Origin: Roseococcus sp. SDR
GTDB lineage: Bacteria > Pseudomonadota > Alphaproteobacteria > Acetobacterales > Acetobacteraceae
DNA: 64,000 bases
Direction: 5' to 3'
Assembly (NCBI RefSeq): GCF_019083995.1
Contig: NZ_JAHRCU010000014.1
Location: 84,460 to 148,459, forward strand
This document shows positions 8,296 to 15,726 of this stretch, in pieces. The notes beneath the pieces are model-generated. The model ran no database searches. It saw nothing but the letters and a program-made list of their open reading frames with translations, and had not been told where the DNA came from. Positions within the stretch are counted from its first letter, which is position 1. Each line of letters begins with the position of its first letter. Position numbers and translations under genes: made by a program.

Positions 8296-8303
8296 AATTT
8301 CCT

Positions 8304-8340
8304 GCCCTCAGACGCCGGGCGCGCCCTCCGGGCGCTTGGC
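8304..8340. repeat. 37-bp repeat, inverted partner of 7577-7613
   Basis: Lies immediately upstream of scoA and is the reverse complement of 7577-7613 at 34 of 37 positions; it starts GCCCTCAGACGCC. It also forms the left edge of the 146-bp tandem duplication starting at 8311. Confidence 0.8.
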
Positions 8341-8602
8341 TTGCGCGCCTCAGACAGGTGATTCCCGGCTCGTCGGTGGCGCACCGCGCGCCGCCGCTAT
8401 TCGCGGCGGATACTGCGTTGTCGGCGGCGGTTCTGGAAGGGGGGTGCGGGGCTGGGGACGCCGGGCGCTGCCTCCGGCGGCTTGGCTTGCACGCCGCAGG
8501 GCTGGCGTTCCCGGCATTGCGGTTGCGCACCCCGCGCCGCCGCACTTCGCGGCGGATACCGCGTTGTCGGCGGCGGTTCTGGAAGGGGGGTGCGGGGTGG
8601 GA
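8311..8602. repeat. 146-bp tandem duplication, two diverged copies
   Basis: Copy 1 (8311-8456) and copy 2 (8457-8602) align along their whole length with a period of 146. Both start GACGCCGGGCG and run through GCTTGGCTTGC, a TTCCCGGC box, GCGCACC, a hairpin around TTCGCGGCGGATAC and the near-identical stretch CGTTGTCGGCGGCGGTTC. The copies have drifted by scattered substitutions. This fills most of the 388-base gap between scoA and the vapB antitoxin gene; no gene is supported here. Confidence 0.85.
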
Positions 8603-8683
8603 GGTTTGGGGTAGGCGTGCGTTTTGGGCATGCCAGGCGGCATCATTCGATGCTATATCGCGTGCCTCACTGGAGAGCTGACG

Positions 8684-8881
8684 ATGCGCACCACCCTCGC
8701 CTTGGATGACGAACTCCTGGCCAAGGCCCAGGGATTCACTGGCATCACGGAGAAATCGGCGCTGGTGCGCGAGGCGCTGACGGCGTTGATCGAACGTGAA
8801 AGCGCGCGCCGCCTCGCCCGGCTTGGCGGGAGCGAGCCGGACCTCGTCGCGGCCCCTCGGCGGCGCGCGACGCCGGCTTGA
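8684..8881 (+). CDS. vapB: VapB-type antitoxin
   Basis: A 65-residue protein starting MRTTLALDDELLAKAQ, the ribbon-helix-helix beginning typical of VapB antitoxins (DUF2191 type), followed by the toxin-binding helix (ALVREALTALIERESARRLARLGG) and a basic tail. It binds and neutralises the adjacent PIN toxin and represses its own operon. The ATG at 8684 has a GGAGAG ribosome site about nine bases upstream, which rules out the earlier in-frame ATG at 8624. It overlaps the toxin gene by four bases. Confidence 0.85.
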   Translation: MRTTLALDDELLAKAQGFTGITEKSALVREALTALIERESARRLARLGGSEPDLVAAPRRRATPA

Positions 8882-9237
8882 TCCTGCTCGATACCTCCGT
8901 CTGGGTGGATCATCTGCGCCAGGACGATCCTGATGTGGCCGCGCTGCTGGCGGAGGGTCGGGTGCTCGCCCATCCGCATGTCATCGGCGAATTGGCACTG
9001 GGGCATTTGCGGCAGCGCGCCACCATCCTCTCGGCGCTCTCCGGCTTGCCGAAGGCCATGCCCGCGACCGACGCCGAAGTGCTGGGGTTTGTGGACCGGA
9101 GCGGGCTCGCCGGGCGCGGGATCGGGTGGGTGGACGCGCATCTGCTGGCCGCAACGCGCCTCACGCCCGGCGCCCGCTTCTGGACGCGCGACCGGCGGCT
9201 CGCGGTCATCGCGCAGGAGATGGGACTCGCCGTTTAG
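8878..9237 (+). CDS. vapC: VapC-type PIN-domain toxin ribonuclease
   Basis: PIN-domain Mg-dependent ribonuclease of 119 residues. It begins MILLDTSVWVDHL with the first catalytic Asp (residue 5), has the conserved Glu in HVIGELALG, and a third acidic site in GIGWVDAHLLAAT. It starts with TTG at 8878, overlapping the antitoxin stop by four bases, which fits coupled expression at a lower level. Its end overlaps the convergent gene at 9234 by four bases. Confidence 0.88.
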   Translation: MILLDTSVWVDHLRQDDPDVAALLAEGRVLAHPHVIGELALGHLRQRATILSALSGLPKAMPATDAEVLGFVDRSGLAGRGIGWVDAHLLAATRLTPGARFWTRDRRLAVIAQEMGLAV

Positions 9238-10037
9238 CGCGGCAGCAGCGCGGTGATTTCGGCGGCTGTCGGCGCGGCCCCCATGATGTCGAAATCGCCG
9301 GCCTTCAGGCGGCGGGCGGCGGTGACGAGGCTGCCCATGGCCTGGCGGTAGAGCGCGCCGCCGAGCGAGACGCGCTTCACGCCGGCGGCCTCCAGCACGG
9401 CCAGCGGCACGGGGCCGCTGCGGGGGCCGAAGACGATGTTCACCGGCTTGGGGGCGACGGCGCGGACCACGGCCTCGATCGCTTCCATGTCGGGCAGGCC
9501 GGGGGCATAGAGGACATCGGCGCCGACCTCGGCGAAGGCCACGAGGCGGCGGATCGTGTCCGCGAGGTCCGGGCGGCCATGCAGGAAATTGTCGGTGCGC
9601 GCGGTGAGCAGGATGCGGCCCTTCGCGGCCTTCGCGGCGGCGGCGATGCGGGCGACGGCGTGGTCGAACTCATGGATGGGGCGCGCGGGGTCGGCCGTCG
9701 TGTCCTCGATGCCGAGGCCGGCGAGGCCGGCGGCGATGGAGGCCTCCACGGTCGCCACCACATCCTCGGGCCCAGCGCCGAAGCCATCCTCCAGATCGCC
9801 ATTCACCGGCAGGCCCGAGAGGCGCGCGATCATCGCCGCGTGCTGGATGGAGAGGTCGCGGCCCAGCGCCGCCGCGCAATCCGGCCGGGCCAGGCCGAAG
9901 GCGAGGCCGGCGGAGGTGGAGGCGAGTGCGGGAAAGCCCTCGCGCTTCAGCAGCAAGGTGGAGGCGCCATCCCAGGGGTTGGGCATGACGAAGATGTTGC
10001 GATGCAGGTCGCGGAAGGTTTCATAGGCGGCGGACAT
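9234..10037 (-). CDS. isocitrate lyase/PEP mutase superfamily protein
   Basis: A 267-residue TIM-barrel protein of the isocitrate lyase/phosphoenolpyruvate mutase superfamily, which makes or breaks C-C or P-C bonds next to a carboxylate. Landmarks are PNPWDGASTLLL and ALASTSAGLAFGLARPD at the N-terminus, NGDLEDGFGAGPEDV (metal-binding acidic residues), GIEDTT and LLTARTDNFL. The KKCGH-type isocitrate lyase motif is absent, so the lyase proper is excluded. It stands alone on the minus strand; substrate unknown. Confidence 0.85.
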   Translation of the reverse strand: MSAAYETFRDLHRNIFVMPNPWDGASTLLLKREGFPALASTSAGLAFGLARPDCAAALGRDLSIQHAAMIARLSGLPVNGDLEDGFGAGPEDVVATVEASIAAGLAGLGIEDTTADPARPIHEFDHAVARIAAAAKAAKGRILLTARTDNFLHGRPDLADTIRRLVAFAEVGADVLYAPGLPDMEAIEAVVRAVAPKPVNIVFGPRSGPVPLAVLEAAGVKRVSLGGALYRQAMGSLVTAARRLKAGDFDIMGAAPTAAEITALLPR

Positions 10038-10124
10038 GGCGGCGGCTCCTCGGCGGATGGGGTGAGCCTAGGCGCGGCCGGGCGGGGGATGCTTCGGGGA
10101 ATTGCGAAGGGCTGGGTTGCGCGG

Positions 10125-10334
10125 TCAGGGGGCGGTCCACGTCACGGTCAGGCCGGGTTGGGGATTGGGGTTCCACACCCAGCACCCATTATGCGCATCA
10201 ACCGTCCAGCCCGGGCGGCCCGGCTGCGCCACACTCTCCGCCGCCGGCGGCGCAGGGCGCGCGCGCGGCTGCGTCTGCGCCACCGCCGGGCCAGCAGCGC
10301 AGATCAACACCATCAGCGCGAGGCTCCAGCGCAT
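10125..10334 (-). CDS. small secreted protein with CWVWNP motif
   Basis: A 69-residue protein: signal peptide MRWSLALMVLICAAGPAVAQ, a proline/arginine-rich linker, then a short domain DAHNGCWVWNPNPQPG followed by LTVTWTAP. The CxVWNPxPxPGxTVTWxG pattern is one I associate with small secreted modules in related bacteria, usually followed by a second cysteine and MORN-like repeats. Here the protein stops right after the motif and has no second mature cysteine, so it may be a minimal or truncated version. The start ATG at 10334 has GGAG eight bases upstream. Role unknown. Confidence 0.6.
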   Translation of the reverse strand: MRWSLALMVLICAAGPAVAQTQPRARPAPPAAESVAQPGRPGWTVDAHNGCWVWNPNPQPGLTVTWTAP

Positions 10335-10400
10335 GGGGCGTCTCCAGTGTTCCAACCCATGAAACAACAGACCGCATGCCCCCGCCAACACCATCTTGCC

Positions 10401-10431
10401 GCAGGGGCGCGGGGAGCCCGTGGCTCCCCGA
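10401..10431. repeat. REP-like palindrome, left copy
   Basis: A 31-base element beginning GCAGGGG and carrying a perfect 9-bp stem (CGGGGAGCC, loop CGT, GGCTCCCCG). An almost identical copy (two differing bases) lies at 11056-11086, in the same orientation. The two bracket the antitoxin/toxin pair at 10537-11053. The remaining bases of the 10335-10536 gap hold no gene; a G-run (10516-10524) precedes the antitoxin. Confidence 0.85.
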
Positions 10432-10536
10432 CATGAATCGGGTTGGTTCCGGGGGGGCGGGCGCCTTGGGAAACCCAGCCTTGTCCGGCCGCGCAAAGCT
10501 CTGGAATCCCCTTGGGAGGGGGGGTATCCTCGCGCC

Positions 10537-10794
10537 ATGCTCACCGCCATTCCCCTGACCGAAGCGCAAGCCGCCGAGATCGAACGCCTGCTGGCCTCCG
10601 GCGCCTGTGCCGATGCGAGCGAGGTTGTGGCGGCCGGGCTGGAGGCCCTGGCGGCGCAGGAATCGGCGTGTTTCGAGGCGGAAATCCGCCCCGTGATCGA
10701 GGCGATGGAGCGCGATCCGTCCCGCGCCATTCCGGCCGGGCAGGTCTTCGCGGAGCTCCGCGCCCATCACGCGCGGCGCCTTGCCGGCGATTGA
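10537..10794 (+). CDS. ParD-like antitoxin
   Basis: An 85-residue protein: a short start, IPLTEAQAAEIERLLASGACADASEVVAAGLEALAAQES (ribbon-helix-helix of the ParD/CC2985 type), then an acidic/helical tail with AIPAGQVFAELRA that would wrap the toxin. The start is the ATG at 10537; the frame is open upstream but that part is not protein-like. It overlaps the toxin gene by 14 bases and is expected to autorepress the operon. Confidence 0.82.
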   Translation: MLTAIPLTEAQAAEIERLLASGACADASEVVAAGLEALAAQESACFEAEIRPVIEAMERDPSRAIPAGQVFAELRAHHARRLAGD

Positions 10795-11053
10795 GTTCAC
10801 CCCGGAGGCCCGGGCGGACCTCCTGGCGCTCTATGAGCTGATCTTCCGCGAGGCCGATGCCGCGCGCGCCGGGGCCTATCTGGACCGGATCGAGCGATGC
10901 TGCGCCGCGCTGCTGCTGTTTCCCCTTGCCGGCCGGGATCGCGGCGAGGGCGTGCGCAGCCTGGGCTTCGAGCGCCGCGCCAGCATCATCTACCGCCCCG
11001 ACCAGGACCGCATTCTTATTCTGCGCGTCCTCCACGCCGGGAGAACGCATTGA
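10781..11053 (+). CDS. ParE/RelE-type toxin
   Basis: A 90-residue toxin of the ParE/RelE superfamily. FTPEARADLLALYELI, the helical hairpin with LDRIERCCAALLLFPLAGRDRGEGVR, RRASIIYRPDQDRILILRVLHAGR and the C-terminal histidine are typical. ParE members poison gyrase and RelE members cleave mRNA; the order antitoxin-toxin with a ParD-like partner favours ParE. It starts with TTG at 10781 inside the antitoxin gene, 14 bases before its stop, a layout that would limit toxin translation. The REP-like hairpin three bases downstream may terminate the operon. Confidence 0.85.
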   Translation: MPAIEFTPEARADLLALYELIFREADAARAGAYLDRIERCCAALLLFPLAGRDRGEGVRSLGFERRASIIYRPDQDRILILRVLHAGRTH

Positions 11054-11055
11054 TC

Positions 11056-11086
11056 GCAGGGGTTCGGGGAGCCCGTGGCTCCCCGA
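11056..11086. repeat. REP-like palindrome, right copy
   Basis: Second copy of the 31-base element at 10401, with the same 9-bp stem. It sits three bases after the toxin stop codon and just before the promoter of the transposase-like gene, so it can work as a terminator hairpin or insulator between the two. Confidence 0.85.
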
Positions 11087-11091
11087 GTTCC

Positions 11092-11119
11092 TTGACTTTT
11101 CACCCTGATTAGGTATAGT
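11092..11119 (+). promoter_or_regulatory. sigma-70 promoter giving a probable leaderless mRNA
   Basis: TTGACT at 11092-11097 and TATAGT at 11114-11119 with a 16-base spacer: each box matches the consensus at five of six bases, and the pair stands out in AT-richer DNA. Only eight bases separate the -10 box from the ATG at 11128, so transcription should begin at or one or two bases before the start codon, leaving no room for a ribosome site. Confidence 0.75.
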
Positions 11120-11127
11120 TTCCTGGG

Positions 11128-11718
11128 ATGCAACAGCGCGTCCCCTTCTCCGCCCTCTCAGACCGCCAGTGGGACGCCCTGCGCCCCTATGTCCTGGCGC
11201 AAAAGGCCAGCCCCGCAGGCCGCAAGCTCGTGGACCTGCGCGAGCGCATGAACGCCATCCTCTTCCTGCTCTCCACCGACGCCCCCTGGCGGGAATTGCC
11301 CGAACGCTACGGCCCACCCGGCACTGTCTCGCGCCATTTCCGCAGGCTCAGCCATGGCGGCTTCTGGGAGCATCTGCTGGAGGCGCTGCATGACCTGGGG
11401 CCGCGCCATCCGCTCCAGCAGCTCCGCCGGCTGATCTTCCGGGGCGCCAGACGGGCCGCGAAGCTCGTCGGATTGCGCATCATTGTGCTGGCGCGGCGGT
11501 TGCAGCTTCTCGAAGCCCTACCTGGGCCGCCCTGGCTGCTGCCCGACCCCGATTTGTCCAAAACCCTGGTCGAGCTGTTCAAACGCAAATTCGAAGATCC
11601 GGAGCCCCGCCGCTTCCGCCGCTGGTGGCGCAAGATGGGCCGCACCTATATCCGGCTCTTCAGCGCCGCGACCGGAAGGCGCCACATCCCGCGCTCCGTC
11701 AGGCTCGCCATGCCGTGA
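11128..11718 (+). CDS. transposase-N-terminal-domain (DUF4096-like) protein
   Basis: A 196-residue protein. Residues 5-80 resemble the N-terminal DNA-binding region of IS5-family transposases: LSDRQWDALRPYVL, VDLRERMNAILFLLSTDAPWRELPERYGPPGTVSRHFRRLSHGGFWEHLLEAL. The rest (HPLQQLRRLIFRGARRAAKLVGLRI onward) is basic and lacks the DDE catalytic domain. There are no terminal inverted repeats around it, so it is not an active insertion sequence. I infer a domesticated or stranded DNA-binding protein. It is transcribed from the promoter at 11092 as a probably leaderless message, and converges on der. Confidence 0.7.
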   Translation: MQQRVPFSALSDRQWDALRPYVLAQKASPAGRKLVDLRERMNAILFLLSTDAPWRELPERYGPPGTVSRHFRRLSHGGFWEHLLEALHDLGPRHPLQQLRRLIFRGARRAAKLVGLRIIVLARRLQLLEALPGPPWLLPDPDLSKTLVELFKRKFEDPEPRRFRRWWRKMGRTYIRLFSAATGRRHIPRSVRLAMP

Positions 11719-11724
11719 GGGCGC

Positions 11725-13110
11725 TCAGTCCGTCTCTTCGGCGTAGGGGTTTTCGGTGCCGCGCAATTGCAGGCGGATGGGCACGCCCGGCATGTCGAAT
11801 TCCTCGCGGAAGCCGTTCAGCAGATAGCGCTGGTAGTCGAGCGGCAGAAGCTCGGCCCGCGTGCCGAAGAGCACCAGGGTGGGGGGGCGCGCCTTGGGCA
11901 TGGTGGCGTAGCGCAGCTTCAGGCGCTTGCCGTCCACCAGGGGCAGCTGGTGCCGCTCCAGCATCTGCGCGAACCAGCGGTTCAGCGCGCCGGTGCCGAT
12001 GCGGCGGTTCCAGCGCTCATGGGTGCGGCGCACCGCGGGCATCAGCTTGTCCACGCCGGCGCCGGTGGCGGCCGAGATGGTCACCACCTCGATGCCCCGC
12101 AGCTGGTTCAAGGAGGTTTCCAGCGTGTCGGCGATCCGGTTCCGGGCGGCGGCGCGGTCTTCCACCGCATCCCATTTGTTCAGCGCGATGACGACGGCGC
12201 GGCCCTCGCGCTCGGCCAGGCGGGCGATGCGGATGTCCTGCTCTTCGAGGCCGAGATTGGCGTCGAGGACGAGGATCACAACCTCCGCCTCGCGCAGCGC
12301 CGCGATGGAGGAAGCGACGGACATCTCCTCCAGCCGGTGGGTGATGCGCGCGCGCTTGCGCATGCCGGCCGTGTCCACGATGCGGATGGGGCCGGCCTCG
12401 TCCTGGAAGATGGCGGCGATGGCATCGCGCGTCAGGCCGGGCTCGGGGCCGGTGATCATGCGCTCCTCGCCCAGCAGCGTGTTCAGCAGCGTGGATTTGC
12501 CGGCATTGGGGCGGCCGAGGATGGCGAGGCGCAAGAGCTTGGCCTCGCCCTCCTCCGGCTCGGGCACCTCTTCGGGCAGGTGTTCGCCGATGGCCTCCAT
12601 CAGGCCCGCGATGCCCTCATTGTGCTCGGCCGAGACGGCGATGGGGTCGCCCAGGCCGAGTTCATAGGCTTCCAGCGCGGCCTGGGCGCCGCCGCGGCCC
12701 TCGGCCTTGTTGGCGACGAGGATGACGGGCCGGCGCGCGCGGCGCAGCCAATTGGCGAAGGCGCGGTCGGACGCCGTGATGCCGGATTTGGCGTCCACCA
12801 CGAAGACCGCGACATCGGCCTGCTCGAGGGCGGCCTCGGAGCTCGCGCGCATGCGGCCGAAGAGGGTTTCGGGCGCGGCTTCCTCAAGGCCGGCGGTGTC
12901 CACCAGCAGGATGTTGCGGCCGGCGATCTGCGTCTCCGCCTCCTTGCGGTCGCGCGTGACACCGGGCGTGTCGTCCACGATGGCGATGCGCCGGCCGACG
13001 AGGCGGTTGAACAGCGAGGACTTGCCCACATTCGGCCGGCCGAGGATGGCGACGACGGGCAGGCCGGAGGTGTCGCGGTGGCGCGCCGGGTTTTCCGGGT
13101 CACGCGCCAT
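11725..13110 (-). CDS. der: ribosome-assembly GTPase Der (EngA)
   Basis: Essential GTPase for 50S ribosomal subunit assembly. Its hallmark is two tandem G domains, and both P-loops are seen: GRPNVGKSSLFNRL near residue 24 and GRPNAGKSTLLNTL near 195. Each has its DTAG (G3) and NKxD-type (G4: NKAEG, NKWD) motifs. A C-terminal KH-like domain follows. The length of 461 residues is usual. Gene order der-bamB-TPR gene on the minus strand matches the conserved bamB-der neighbourhood; bamB is 15 bases upstream. Confidence 0.97.
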   Translation of the reverse strand: MARDPENPARHRDTSGLPVVAILGRPNVGKSSLFNRLVGRRIAIVDDTPGVTRDRKEAETQIAGRNILLVDTAGLEEAAPETLFGRMRASSEAALEQADVAVFVVDAKSGITASDRAFANWLRRARRPVILVANKAEGRGGAQAALEAYELGLGDPIAVSAEHNEGIAGLMEAIGEHLPEEVPEPEEGEAKLLRLAILGRPNAGKSTLLNTLLGEERMITGPEPGLTRDAIAAIFQDEAGPIRIVDTAGMRKRARITHRLEEMSVASSIAALREAEVVILVLDANLGLEEQDIRIARLAEREGRAVVIALNKWDAVEDRAAARNRIADTLETSLNQLRGIEVVTISAATGAGVDKLMPAVRRTHERWNRRIGTGALNRWFAQMLERHQLPLVDGKRLKLRYATMPKARPPTLVLFGTRAELLPLDYQRYLLNGFREEFDMPGVPIRLQLRGTENPYAEETD

Positions 13111-13125
13111 GGGAAACGCGGCGCA

Positions 13126-14496
13126 TCAGCCGACCCCGCGCAGGGCCACGGCGTTGCCGCCATCGGTGATGAGATACACGCTGTTGTTCACCACCACGGG
13201 CTGCAGGCTGCTGCCATCGGGGATGCGCGAGCGGGCGAGGATGTCGCCGTTTTCGGCATTCACCTCGAAGAGCTGCGCATGGCTGCCGGTGATGAGCAGG
13301 CGGCCGCCGGCCAGCACGGGCGGGCCCCAGGAGATCGGGTCGCGGTTGCGGGCTTCATTGGCGAAGGCGGGCAGCGGGGTGATCCAGCGCACCAGGCCCT
13401 CGTCGCGCGTCATGCAGATGAGGGAGCCCGCGCGGGTCAGCATGAACATCCAGTCGCCCGCAACGGAGGGGGTCTGGGTGCCGCCCACCTCGCGTTCCCA
13501 GACGCGGCGGCCGGAGCGCAGGTCGAGCGAGGTGGAGGCGCCGGCCATGCCGACGGCAAAGACGCGGCCGCGGTCGATGACAGGCAGGGCGGTGATGGCG
13601 CCGATATCGGCGATGGAGACGCCGCCGCGGCTGGTGCCCAGGCTCTCGCTCCACTGCACGCGGCCATCGGCGATGCGGAAGCAGACCACCTCGCCCGAGG
13701 GGAAGCCGCCGACGGCCACGTCACCCTCGACGGCCGGGCTGGGCAGGCCGAGCGGCATGGCCTGGACGGGGGTGGCGCGGAAGGTCCAGGCGCGGGCGCC
13801 GTCCTCGGCGTTGAGGCCGAGGAGCTGGTTCTCGATGGTCGGCACCAGGATGCGGTTGCCCGCGACGGTGAGGCCGCCGCGCGCGGGGGCCGGGAGTGCG
13901 GCGCGCCAGCGGATCTCGCCCGAGGCGGGGTCGAGCGCCATGATCTCGGCGAGGCCGGTCGCGCAGTAGAGCGTGTCATTGGCGTAGGCGATGGCGCCGC
14001 CCACCGCGCCGTCGCGGTCGCGCCGGGGGCGGGTGTCGGTCTGCCAGCGGCGGCCGCCGCGGGCCACATCCACCGCCGTCACCCAGCCGAAGGCGTCCAC
14101 GGCGAAGAGGGTGTCGCCCACCACGCGGGCGGAGGCGGTGAGGCGCTGGCGGTATCCGGTGCCCGAGCCGATGGAGGTGTTCCAGACTTGGCCGATGGGG
14201 CTCGGGAGGGAGACATGGCCGGGCGCGTGGCCGGCATTGCCGCCGGCCGTCGGCCATTCGGTGTTGAGCGCGGCGGGCGGCAGGGTGAAGGGGCGGCCGG
14301 CGGCCGAGGAATCCACGGCGAGGCCGCGCTCCACCGCCATGACGGGCATGCGCTCGCCGGGCAAGGGCGTCTTGGTCTGGCCGAGGGCGGCGTCGAACCA
14401 GTCGCGCATCGTGTCGCAGCCGGCGAGCAGCGTGGCGCTGCCGAGCAGGGCGGCGCGGCGGCCCAGGGCGCCGCGCGAAGGGGTGCGGTCTTGCAT
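13126..14496 (-). CDS. bamB: BamB-like outer-membrane assembly lipoprotein (PQQ-repeat propeller)
   Basis: Lipoprotein of the beta-barrel assembly (BAM) machine, anchored facing the periplasm. The N-terminus has a lipobox (LLAGC, about Cys27). The body is an eight-bladed propeller with repeats of the PQQ/quinoprotein type (for example GWVTAVDVARGGRRW, AEIMALDPASGEIRW, LDLRSGRRVW). 456 residues is slightly longer than the E. coli protein. The ATG directly follows the stop of the upstream TPR gene (TAGATG), so the two are coupled, and der follows. Confidence 0.88.
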   Translation of the reverse strand: MQDRTPSRGALGRRAALLGSATLLAGCDTMRDWFDAALGQTKTPLPGERMPVMAVERGLAVDSSAAGRPFTLPPAALNTEWPTAGGNAGHAPGHVSLPSPIGQVWNTSIGSGTGYRQRLTASARVVGDTLFAVDAFGWVTAVDVARGGRRWQTDTRPRRDRDGAVGGAIAYANDTLYCATGLAEIMALDPASGEIRWRAALPAPARGGLTVAGNRILVPTIENQLLGLNAEDGARAWTFRATPVQAMPLGLPSPAVEGDVAVGGFPSGEVVCFRIADGRVQWSESLGTSRGGVSIADIGAITALPVIDRGRVFAVGMAGASTSLDLRSGRRVWEREVGGTQTPSVAGDWMFMLTRAGSLICMTRDEGLVRWITPLPAFANEARNRDPISWGPPVLAGGRLLITGSHAQLFEVNAENGDILARSRIPDGSSLQPVVVNNSVYLITDGGNAVALRGVG

Positions 14497-15153
14497 CTAG
14501 CTTCCCAATCCTTGCAGCAGGCGGCTTGCGCGGTCACGCAGGCCCTGCGGCGTGGCCGCATCGGCGAGCACGGCCTGCAACGCGCGGCGGGCCTGTTCGG
14601 TGTTGCCGCGCTTGAGGGCGGCCAGCGCCAGCACCTCCTGCGCGGAGGCGCGCCAGGGGGCGCCGGGGGTGGCGAGCGGCGTCATGCGCGCCTCGATCTG
14701 CGCGGCGTCGCCCGCATCCAGCGCATGCAGGCCCCAGAGCACGGTGGCGAGGTCGCGATAGAGCGGGTCCACCTCATTGTCGCGGGAGATGGCCTCCCAG
14801 GCGGCCAGCGCGGGGTCGAGCTGGCCGGTCTCGGCGAGCAGGGCGGCGGCGCGCAGGCGGGCGAGCGTGCGGTAGCCGGCGGGCGCGCCCTGGGCGAGGC
14901 CGGCGAAGCGCTCGGCCGAGGCGCGGAGATCGGCGCCCTCGGCGGCGGCGTCACGCGTCGCGGTCAGGAAGGCCTGGCCGGCCTGGGCGGCCTCACGCCG
15001 CTCATACCAGCGCCAGCCCTCCCAGCCGCCGATGCCGGCGATGGCCAGCAGCAGAACGCCGGTGGCAAGGCCGCCATAGCGCTGGGCGAGCTTCTTCGCG
15101 CGTTCGGCGCGAAGCTCCTCATCCACTTCGTCAATCAAATCCGGCAAGGTCAC
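14497..15153 (-). CDS. TPR-like membrane protein (YfgM type)
   Basis: A 218-residue single-pass inner-membrane protein: an acidic/basic cytosolic start (MTLPDLIDEVDEELRAERAKKLAQRYG), one transmembrane helix (residues 26-46), then helical repeats in the periplasm (YRTLARLRAAALLAETGQLDPALAAWEAI and later EVLALAALKRGNTEQARRALQAVL). It matches the YfgM-type protein encoded next to bamB and der in many proteobacteria, an ancillary factor of the Sec translocon. The assignment rests on layout and neighbourhood. Confidence 0.8.
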   Translation of the reverse strand: MTLPDLIDEVDEELRAERAKKLAQRYGGLATGVLLLAIAGIGGWEGWRWYERREAAQAGQAFLTATRDAAAEGADLRASAERFAGLAQGAPAGYRTLARLRAAALLAETGQLDPALAAWEAISRDNEVDPLYRDLATVLWGLHALDAGDAAQIEARMTPLATPGAPWRASAQEVLALAALKRGNTEQARRALQAVLADAATPQGLRDRASRLLQGLGS

Positions 15154-15277
15154 GCGCCTTCTGGTTCAGAGTCCCCGCAGCGGGGGCCCTGCGGTATAGA
15201 GCATGATCGCCCTGGGGTGAAATCTCGGGCCGCGCGCCTTCACCCGCCGGTAACTCCCGCGGTCCATCCTGGGCCGG

Positions 15278-15706
15278 ATGCGCGCCGCCCTTCCCGTCAT
15301 CGCCCTGCTGGCCGCCCCGCTCCCGCTCGCGGGTTGCGACACGACGAGCCTCGCCATCGCGGGCGCGGCCAGCGTCGCCTCCATCACGCTGGTGGGGCGT
15401 GGCGTGCCGGACATCCTGGTCTCGGGGCTGAGCGGGCGGGATTGCTCGATCGTGCGGCTGGACCGGGGGATGAGCTATTGCGCGCCGGTACCGCCGCCGC
15501 CCGGGCCGCCGCCCTATTGCACGCCGAGCCTGGGGCGCGTGGATTGCTGGGTGACGCCGCCGGCCAGCGTGCCCCTGCAGCGCGGCGTGGTGGATGGGCC
15601 CGTCTATCTGACGCCCGCGCAGGAGGCGAACCGCACGGCCTGGTGGCCCGGCATCCCGCGCGACCTGCTGCCGCGGATCGAGCCGATGGCCGAGCGCACG
15701 CCCTGA
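15278..15706 (+). CDS. lipoprotein of unknown function
   Basis: A 142-residue protein with a clear lipobox (LPLAGC, Cys20). The mature part contains a Gly/Ala-rich hydrophobic stretch (LAIAGAASVASITLVGRGVPDI), a proline-rich linker (PVPPPPGPPP) and four further cysteines spaced in pairs (RDCS, SYCAP, PYCTP, DCWV). No family recognised. It is divergent from the TPR gene across 124 bases with no clear promoter. Confidence 0.65.
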   Translation: MRAALPVIALLAAPLPLAGCDTTSLAIAGAASVASITLVGRGVPDILVSGLSGRDCSIVRLDRGMSYCAPVPPPPGPPPYCTPSLGRVDCWVTPPASVPLQRGVVDGPVYLTPAQEANRTAWWPGIPRDLLPRIEPMAERTP

Positions 15707-15726
15707 CGGGCCATCCGGACGGGCCG

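Noticed and set aside
8358..8681. Plus-strand protein across the 146-bp duplication
   Set aside because: Same frame does not persist equally through both copies (146 is not a multiple of three) and there is no ribosome site.
9234..10037. Isocitrate lyase of the glyoxylate cycle
   Set aside because: The protein is too short and lacks the KKCGH catalytic motif; no malate synthase nearby.
11128..11718. Complete IS5-type insertion sequence
   Set aside because: No catalytic DDE domain, no terminal inverted repeats and no target duplication are visible.
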